A stretch of DNA of 64,000 bases from Paenarthrobacter aurescens TC1 (lineage in GTDB: Bacteria > Actinomycetota > Actinomycetes > Actinomycetales > Micrococcaceae). The stretch is from the NCBI GenBank assembly GCA_000014925.1, contig CP000474.1:1178001-1242000 (forward strand). The letters run 5' to 3'. The first letter of the stretch is position 1. Every line of letters starts with the position of its first letter. Below, piece after piece: positions 58,528-64,000 of this stretch. The notes under the pieces were generated by a model that was not told where the DNA came from, searched no databases, and saw nothing but the letters and a program-made list of their open reading frames with translations. The translations under genes were made by a program, and so were the position numbers.

Positions 58528-59604
58528 CTACTGGAACATGTTGAGAACGAGTCGTGCGGTAGCCTGTAGTCCGACAACCGGGTTAAGATCACCCGAGACA
58601 CGTGACGGCAATTCAAGTCTGTAAGAAAGTGAACTTGAATCTACGTGAACATGAGGGGCAATGTCTGGTGACCTGATTATTCTAATCTTCTCATCCAGCA
58701 TGTCGTAGCCACGGACGAATCGAGCAACAAATGGACGAGAAAAGACAGGGTCACTTCGCATAGTTCTATGGTCGTAACCAATCTCAGCACCTGAACCATA
58801 TTCGTGGATCCTAGAGATGAGTAAATCTATCAACGCCGGAGCGTCTCGTGCGTTATCTTGGCTTCCAACCCTGGAGATTATTGAATCCACCAGGGAAGGT
58901 ATCGAGAAAGCGCCTTCTGCGTGGGACACCCACTGCAGACCGAGACTCACGAGGTACAGCCGGTTCTCCGGAAGCAACGATCTGGCGCTTCTGAGTTCGA
59001 CCTGGTGGACACCTTCAATCATGTGTGACGACGTCGAAAGAGTCGTGGTCTTAACCTCCACTCCGGTGTCAGCCCAGGAAAAGTCGCGTAAGGATTCCTT
59101 CCATCCATCCCACGAGCGCACTATCGACGCAACACCTTCAGGTCTGATTTGCTTTACTAAAGCATCCATTACAATCAATTCCCCAGCAAGGCCGAGCAGG
59201 GCTTGATCGGTGAGCCGTAAACGCCTTATAGCCATCTCGACGATGGGTTCGGTGTGTCTGAAAGCCATTAGCAAATCGGTATCAGCACCATTTCTCAGGA
59301 GCTCTGTGCAAATAAACGCGGCGACTTGGTCATAATGGCCAACCGCCGGCAGCACGAGACGATTGGCCAGGAGCTTGGGATTATCCCCATCTCGATGCCA
59401 TTTCTGAAACTCCAGAAAATCTTTGATTAAGTTCGATGCTGGAGCCAAACGAGTGCCACTAAGGAAAATCTCTAAATGACCGTCATATGTCCGCGATACG
59501 CCGACAACATGGGCGGGCGTGATCCAGGATATGTCTCGCTCGCCCGACGAACGAGAGTTGGATAGAGCGGAGATCTGTCTGAGGGCCTCTTCGTAGGTCG
59601 TCAA
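58528..59604 (-). CDS. DUF4420 PD-(D/E)XK nuclease-like protein
   Basis: 358 residues; the start is TTG with AAGGA 9 bases upstream. The middle holds LGLAGELIVMDALVKQ (nuclease Glu), then SWADTGVEVKTTTL, the E-x-K core of the PD-(D/E)XK fold. This fits the DUF4420 family found beside Z1 helicases in restriction-like operons. It lies 14 bases behind the Z1 gene, so the two are made together. It is the probable DNA-cutting component. The composition is clearly less GC-rich than in the left part of the window. Confidence 0.82.
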   Translation of the reverse strand: MTTYEEALRQISALSNSRSSGERDISWITPAHVVGVSRTYDGHLEIFLSGTRLAPASNLIKDFLEFQKWHRDGDNPKLLANRLVLPAVGHYDQVAAFICTELLRNGADTDLLMAFRHTEPIVEMAIRRLRLTDQALLGLAGELIVMDALVKQIRPEGVASIVRSWDGWKESLRDFSWADTGVEVKTTTLSTSSHMIEGVHQVELRSARSLLPENRLYLVSLGLQWVSHAEGAFSIPSLVDSIISRVGSQDNARDAPALIDLLISRIHEYGSGAEIGYDHRTMRSDPVFSRPFVARFVRGYDMLDEKIRIIRSPDIAPHVHVDSSSLSYRLELPSRVSGDLNPVVGLQATARLVLNMFQ

Positions 59605-59618
59605 ATTAGCGGTCCTTA

Positions 59619-62447
59619 CTATGTGCTGATGCTAAATTGCCTTGGCGCGGTCGCTGCTGCGAATTGGTCCGGACCGCCGAGCGGAATACACACGCCCACA
59701 GCGATGGTGGGATGCGCCTGCCCCTCAGGCTGATTGACATAGAAGAGAATCAGGCCGTCCGACCCAGGCGGCCTCCATGGCGACTCATCTACTGGAATAG
59801 GAGGTAGCGTTTCACCACGGAAGTAATAGTCGAGGTACTCATCACCGCGAAAGCCCTCCGCATCAGCGTCCGGATCCCGGGAACCCCAGGTGGCAGCGAG
59901 GTTTCCCCCTAAGACTGTGCGCTGGGCGGCTGGAATTACAAACGGGAGCGTTGACAGCGGAACTTCAGATACGGGTAGCCCGCCACCATACCGGATCCCA
60001 ACCCAAAAGCGGGGTTGCTGTTGCGTCTTGGCATTGAGATCGGTCATAGACCACTGGCGAAGCGGGCCGTCCGTCGGAAATAGGCCGCGGACGTGCCGCG
60101 ACAGGCAGGCCGACCACAGCCGAAAGTATGCTGCTATTGCATACGGACAGTCCCTTCTAACGGGAGATATCGGACTATCACTCGTCAAAGGTGGTCGATA
60201 TAGAGGCTGGCTATCGCTCAAGCTTCCGTGAGCTTCTACGCGTTGCTGTACCTGATTCCAGATAGTGTTTTGCCAATTGGATCGATCTGGGTTGTAGTCT
60301 CGAAATTGTAGCCGATCCAAAAGCGCTGCTGCTTCGTTCAGTGCCAGGGGCTGGTTGAGCATTCGGCCGCGAATTCGACCCCCTGCGGTGACATTCGAAG
60401 ATGCCCTCTCCTCAAACAAATCTGAAAGCAAATTGACATTGGGATCATATTGGTCGCCGCTGTTTATTAGTCGTATAAATGGTTTCGGTCCTGGGCACAG
60501 GGGCTGGTTACCCAAATTTGCAATCTTTCCAGTTGCTAAGAATCCTTGCCCCTGCAGGACAACGGGGTCAGGTGCCGAAGCATCCTCCTGCATTGCATCT
60601 GTGAGGATCTGACGAAGTGCCTCATCAACTTCGTGATATGCGGTGAAAAAATCCAACTGGGGTTGCGGAGCGAATATGCGACACAACTCTATGTAGGCCC
60701 CTCGATATCCGAACCAACGCTGCATCTGCATTTGGCTATCTGCTAAGGCCTGGTTCGACGTACGCAGAAACAACGTCGTCGTGAGTCCTTCTAGGGTCAG
60801 TCCACGCGACATCACGTTTCCTGAGACGAAAATCGTCGATAGGTCCCGAGGAGCATGCCAATTTCCATCAGCATCGCACCACGGCTCGTATTCCGGACGA
60901 TCATCAGCTCCAGGGTCACTGTTCACGACAGCAACGCGCGTGTTCGGGATAATCTCCTGAATGAGTGCACCTCTGATCTCGCTCCATGAAGGAATAGCGT
61001 TGGGTGTCGGCGTGCTGAAGGCAAAGTGCACCGCTTCGGCTGAGGACCGATATCGCTCCACCCAGGCCTGCCACTTGTCCTCTTCTTCATCCACTTTAGC
61101 TGCGAGAATCTCGGGAAGATATCCGCCGGAATTCATAATAGACTCCGATTCTTCAGGACTACGTGCGCCAGCCCATTCCAATATTCTCGCTGCTTCCTGG
61201 AACTGCTCATCAACCAGGGCCGAAGGATGAACCAACATCGAGTGGATTGGCGGGATCGCTGCTAGTACTTCTTCGCGGGAAGCAAATGTTTGGCTGGACG
61301 CTGTCGTCGGTCCTAGTCGGCTTGACGCTCGAAGTGTCCGGATGGCGCCGGCGACGAGGAAAGCGCGGACGGCGTCGGCACGGTCCTCATCAAGATTGTT
61401 GCTCGTGGCAACGCATAATCCCGCAGGTGTCCCGCGGCGGTAGAAGACTTCCCCTCCTGTGTAGTAATTCGCGAGGCCCGTCGGCTCGAAATAGGTGGAT
61501 GACCGCGGCCTAAGTTCTCCACGGTCAAGAGGAGTCCGAAGTGACAATACAAATTCTCGCGGAGCAAGCGGATTGTGCTCCTCCTGGAGAAAATTGGCCT
61601 GCGGGGTGGCCGTATAACCGACGTAAGTGGCAAATAGATTTCGCGGAACAGTCTGCAGAGAAGGGGGCGCCCAGAGGTCGGCTATAGCGCGAGGGATCTG
61701 TTTTAAGTTGCCGTAAATGGGGTCTTCGGAGGCCTCTACTCTGGCGTCCAATATCGATCCATCGTCGGCCTCGTCATCTAGGACGAGGAGATGAACTGGC
61801 GTATCCAGAGAGCGAATGGTTGGGTAAACCGACTCTCGAAGACTCCGGGCCAGCGCTCTCAGGTGATCTGTCTGCTTCATCGCGACAACTATTAGTGGTT
61901 GCCTGTGGTGCAACGCACGCCGAATCTGCGCAGGCTGAAACCGATACAAGGTAGCCAAAGGCACGGAACCCGAGGCATAGTCCTCTGAGCCGGAAGGCGG
62001 GACGAGTATGCGTCGTCTCTCTTTCTCAATTGATGCAGGGCCGCTGTCCAATTGACCACGTAGTCGTCCAAAGGTTTGGCGCCACAGGGACAATCGAGTA
62101 CCCGCCAGTATTATCACTATGTTGACGCCATGATCGAGTGCCAACGCAGCGACGCCCAACATTGACGCTGTTTTGCCCGACTGTACAGACCCCATCACGA
62201 GTCCACGGCGAAGCCGATTGTGTGGCCAAGTATCAGGAAGGGGGGCTCCTGCGCCGAATATTCCCCTATCGACGATGTAGCGACAGTCACATTCCAGTGC
62301 TGACCTCGATGTAGTCGTTAGCTGACCAGCGAGCGTGGCTGAGTACCGAGACCACCATGTGCTCTCCGGAGATTCAACTGTCGGGGGCTCAAGATAAACT
62401 CTCTCCGTACCCTCGACTCTCGCAGAGGACTCACTCTGCGAAGTCAT
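59619..62447 (-). CDS. Z1-domain helicase/ATPase of a restriction-like system
   Basis: About 942 residues from ATG 62447 (a TTG lies two codons earlier). Superfamily II motifs are clear: Walker A RRGLVMGSVQSGKTASMLG near residue 90, DEAD-like VLDDEADDGS near 225, then GYTATPQANFL, and motif VI region SQMQMQRWFGYRG. The Z1 domain follows the second RecA fold (FVSGNVMSRGLTLEG). Z1 helicases have been linked by genome comparison to MORC-type ATPases and DNA methylases in restriction-like operons. It overlaps the DUF262 stop by 17 bases. Confidence 0.88.
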   Translation of the reverse strand: MTSQSESSARVEGTERVYLEPPTVESPESTWWSRYSATLAGQLTTTSRSALECDCRYIVDRGIFGAGAPLPDTWPHNRLRRGLVMGSVQSGKTASMLGVAALALDHGVNIVIILAGTRLSLWRQTFGRLRGQLDSGPASIEKERRRILVPPSGSEDYASGSVPLATLYRFQPAQIRRALHHRQPLIVVAMKQTDHLRALARSLRESVYPTIRSLDTPVHLLVLDDEADDGSILDARVEASEDPIYGNLKQIPRAIADLWAPPSLQTVPRNLFATYVGYTATPQANFLQEEHNPLAPREFVLSLRTPLDRGELRPRSSTYFEPTGLANYYTGGEVFYRRGTPAGLCVATSNNLDEDRADAVRAFLVAGAIRTLRASSRLGPTTASSQTFASREEVLAAIPPIHSMLVHPSALVDEQFQEAARILEWAGARSPEESESIMNSGGYLPEILAAKVDEEEDKWQAWVERYRSSAEAVHFAFSTPTPNAIPSWSEIRGALIQEIIPNTRVAVVNSDPGADDRPEYEPWCDADGNWHAPRDLSTIFVSGNVMSRGLTLEGLTTTLFLRTSNQALADSQMQMQRWFGYRGAYIELCRIFAPQPQLDFFTAYHEVDEALRQILTDAMQEDASAPDPVVLQGQGFLATGKIANLGNQPLCPGPKPFIRLINSGDQYDPNVNLLSDLFEERASSNVTAGGRIRGRMLNQPLALNEAAALLDRLQFRDYNPDRSNWQNTIWNQVQQRVEAHGSLSDSQPLYRPPLTSDSPISPVRRDCPYAIAAYFRLWSACLSRHVRGLFPTDGPLRQWSMTDLNAKTQQQPRFWVGIRYGGGLPVSEVPLSTLPFVIPAAQRTVLGGNLAATWGSRDPDADAEGFRGDEYLDYYFRGETLPPIPVDESPWRPPGSDGLILFYVNQPEGQAHPTIAVGVCIPLGGPDQFAAATAPRQFSIST

Positions 62448-64000
62448 TGTCAATTACCGCCCACAACGAGTCAACACCAGAAGTTCCGAATTGAGTTCTT
62501 ATAGCAACAGATGCTTCAGTCGCATCGACGTCAAGTAGATCAACTATATTGCTGGCAATTGTCGCTATAAATTCCCACTGTGTCTTAGTTTGCGTTTTTG
62601 TAGGACGCTTCCATTGACGACTGGCAGCATAAATATTAGCCCCACGACTAAGAATTCGTTCCTCAATGCCGTCCGGATCGACTGCCGCAGCAACTGCGAT
62701 ACCGATAATGCTACCGACGAGTTGCAATTCTTGCCATTTAGCACCGGCAGTGCCGTCCCGGAAAACGGGCGACCACAATTCGCCATGGCCTGCATGAAGT
62801 TCGACTGAATTCGCAATCCAACTGAAAACAGCACCGATCGTTTCGGCATTGCGTAACGGATCAAAGCGATCGCTTTGAATTCGTTGAAGGAGTGTATCAA
62901 TATGCCGGGCTGTCGAAGGCATAGTCTCGCTGCGGTTCTCTACTAGCAAAGTCGCAACAATCCAAGAGAGAATTTTAGTGCATCGGTATCTTGAATCGCC
63001 GAACCCATAGCCTCTTAAGGTTTCTTGCAGGTGCTGAATACCTGTCCAGTCGCTAAGCAAGGCAGGGGCAATTTTACCCACGTCAGTGCGGGGATCGGAG
63101 TCACCAGCAGCTACCAAAATCGCGCGGGTAAACTCGAGTTCGTGGTAAATTGCGTTCCGAATCTCTTCGGCATTCAGGTGAGTGCCTTGCTTATTATAAA
63201 GGTTGAAGACTTCATGGATCTGCTTTTGGTTGGCCCGGCTATACAAGATAATTGGGATGCGATAGTCGCTGTGCCCCTCAAAAAGTCTCCGGATCGGGAC
63301 ATCTTTGTCAGCAATTCGGATTGGATGATTTATGATTTCCGTATAATACTTGCCGCGTAGAGGCTCAAGCCACTGGCCGGCAAGAATGCGCTCATCTGTC
63401 CTGAGCTTAAATGGGAAGTAGTATTCCTCCTCAAGCTTGCTGGTGAGTGGAATGTGATATGTAGCCTTCCAGGCCTTCTTGAATTTCGGATAGTCTGAAT
63501 TAAATAACTCCAGAAGCTTATTTTCAGGGAACTCTGCATCAGCTGCTCGAACCCGCTCAATAGCGAGCGGGTGCTTCCCAACAAACCGAAGTATCGAAGT
63601 GAGCCTTTGCTTGCCGTCAACAACTTCATATTGTTGGTCCTGAGCATCTGAAGGCATGAGAAGGATGACTGAAGGCAATGGAATCCCCCTCAGAATTGAC
63701 TCGATGAGCATTTGGCGAGCACCTGTTAGCCAGACATCGCCTCTCTGATACGACGGAGCAAGATTTAGTTCTTGCTCCCGAGCTAGCCCGATGAATTCTT
63801 CGATCTTCCAGGTGTGGGCCTGCGCTGATACAGGTTCAACAGGTGCCTCGTCTCTGGGGTCCAGTTCATCTTCCCAGGCCGCAAGCCAGTACCGCGTGGC
63901 GGACTCTCGAGTGCCTCCTTCCGCGTCGAATTCGTCTTGGAAGACCTGTTGCATTCTGTTAGCGGTTTCCGCCCGTTGGCGTAGGCGATCAAGCGCAGTT
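62431..64000 (-). CDS. DUF262 (GmrSD N-terminal-like) protein, 5' end outside window
   Basis: At least 522 residues are visible. An internal ATG at 63954 exists, but the frame stays open to the right edge with protein-like residues (LDRLRQRAETANR), so the true start is probably outside. The DUF262 core has LNLAPSYQRGDVWLTGARQM, SILRGIPLPSVIL and VVDGKQRLTSI; the DGKQR motif is the ParB/Srx-like nucleotide-binding site known from GmrS. The rest is helical, without the DUF1524 HNH nuclease of GmrD. In this operon the Z1 and DUF4420 proteins probably supply motor and nuclease. Confidence 0.85.
   Translation of the reverse strand, partial: TALDRLRQRAETANRMQQVFQDEFDAEGGTRESATRYWLAAWEDELDPRDEAPVEPVSAQAHTWKIEEFIGLAREQELNLAPSYQRGDVWLTGARQMLIESILRGIPLPSVILLMPSDAQDQQYEVVDGKQRLTSILRFVGKHPLAIERVRAADAEFPENKLLELFNSDYPKFKKAWKATYHIPLTSKLEEEYYFPFKLRTDERILAGQWLEPLRGKYYTEIINHPIRIADKDVPIRRLFEGHSDYRIPIILYSRANQKQIHEVFNLYNKQGTHLNAEEIRNAIYHELEFTRAILVAAGDSDPRTDVGKIAPALLSDWTGIQHLQETLRGYGFGDSRYRCTKILSWIVATLLVENRSETMPSTARHIDTLLQRIQSDRFDPLRNAETIGAVFSWIANSVELHAGHGELWSPVFRDGTAGAKWQELQLVGSIIGIAVAAAVDPDGIEERILSRGANIYAASRQWKRPTKTQTKTQWEFIATIASNIVDLLDVDATEASVAIRTQFGTSGVDSLWAVIDNDFAE

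Overview
This window is high-GC actinobacterial chromosome. The gene families, frequent GTG and TTG starts, leaderless promoters, a DUF222/HNH protein and many paralogous carbohydrate genes suggest a soil Micrococcaceae, most likely Arthrobacter or Paenarthrobacter. That assignment comes from protein character, not a database search. I recognise no rRNA, tRNA, CRISPR array, transposase or integrase.

Left part (1-21,270) is ordinary metabolism. It holds the end of an MFS permease with a triose-phosphate-isomerase-like sugar-phosphate isomerase, a large RecB-type nuclease/helicase, a yeast-type cytosine deaminase, a CBS protein, Tex, an alpha/beta hydrolase pair and an adenine-deaminase-type enzyme. 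A winged-helix/histone-H1-like/X25 fusion protein, acylphosphatase and a TetR-SDR pair follow. A divergent ribonucleoside salvage cluster (GntR and ribokinase against MFS and nucleoside hydrolase) and an ArsR-SRPBCC regulator close this part.

The middle (21,600-41,200) is dominated by sugar use. One operon has a GH42 beta-galactosidase, an LplB/YtcP-type ABC importer, its lipoprotein and a YesL-like protein. A second cluster has a GH3 beta-glucosidase, a Gfo/Idh/MocA oxidoreductase, a PmoA-like protein, a cupin and a LacI regulator. Similar AGTTTC/GAAACT half-sites and short palindromes sit upstream of both clusters and of lacI, so one LacI-type regulon is plausible. An amidohydrolase with two copies of an operator-like repeat, the HNH protein and a run of small genes lie between them.

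From 41,200 to 48,600 come a GAF-ANTAR regulator, an MFS exporter with an N-terminally shortened AraC regulator, an oxidoreductase/hydrolase/TetR set, a TerC protein and a small membrane protein.

The most interesting segment is about 48,610-53,200. On the minus strand a 22-residue peptide gene with a very strong ribosome binding site is followed by a hairpin. After it come five tightly overlapping genes: an AurF-like diiron oxygenase, a nucleotidyltransferase, a stand-alone PEP-utilising-enzyme C-terminal barrel, a methyltransferase and a second such barrel. The second barrel is cut short and fused in frame to an internal piece of nhaA. The neighbouring winged-helix gene is cut after about 12 codons at the other side of the junction. 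I know of no described system with this composition. It looks like a peptide-based biosynthetic cluster that arrived by, or was damaged by, recombination.

The right end holds an ArsR regulator, a single-ORF fusion of an ECF sigma factor to a membrane-anchored CU044_5270-like domain, a MarR/EamA pair and a 1.3-kb stretch of gene debris. The last 5.4 kb are more AT-rich and carry a probable phage-defence or restriction operon: DUF262, a Z1 helicase and a DUF4420 PD-(D/E)XK nuclease. It continues past the window edge.
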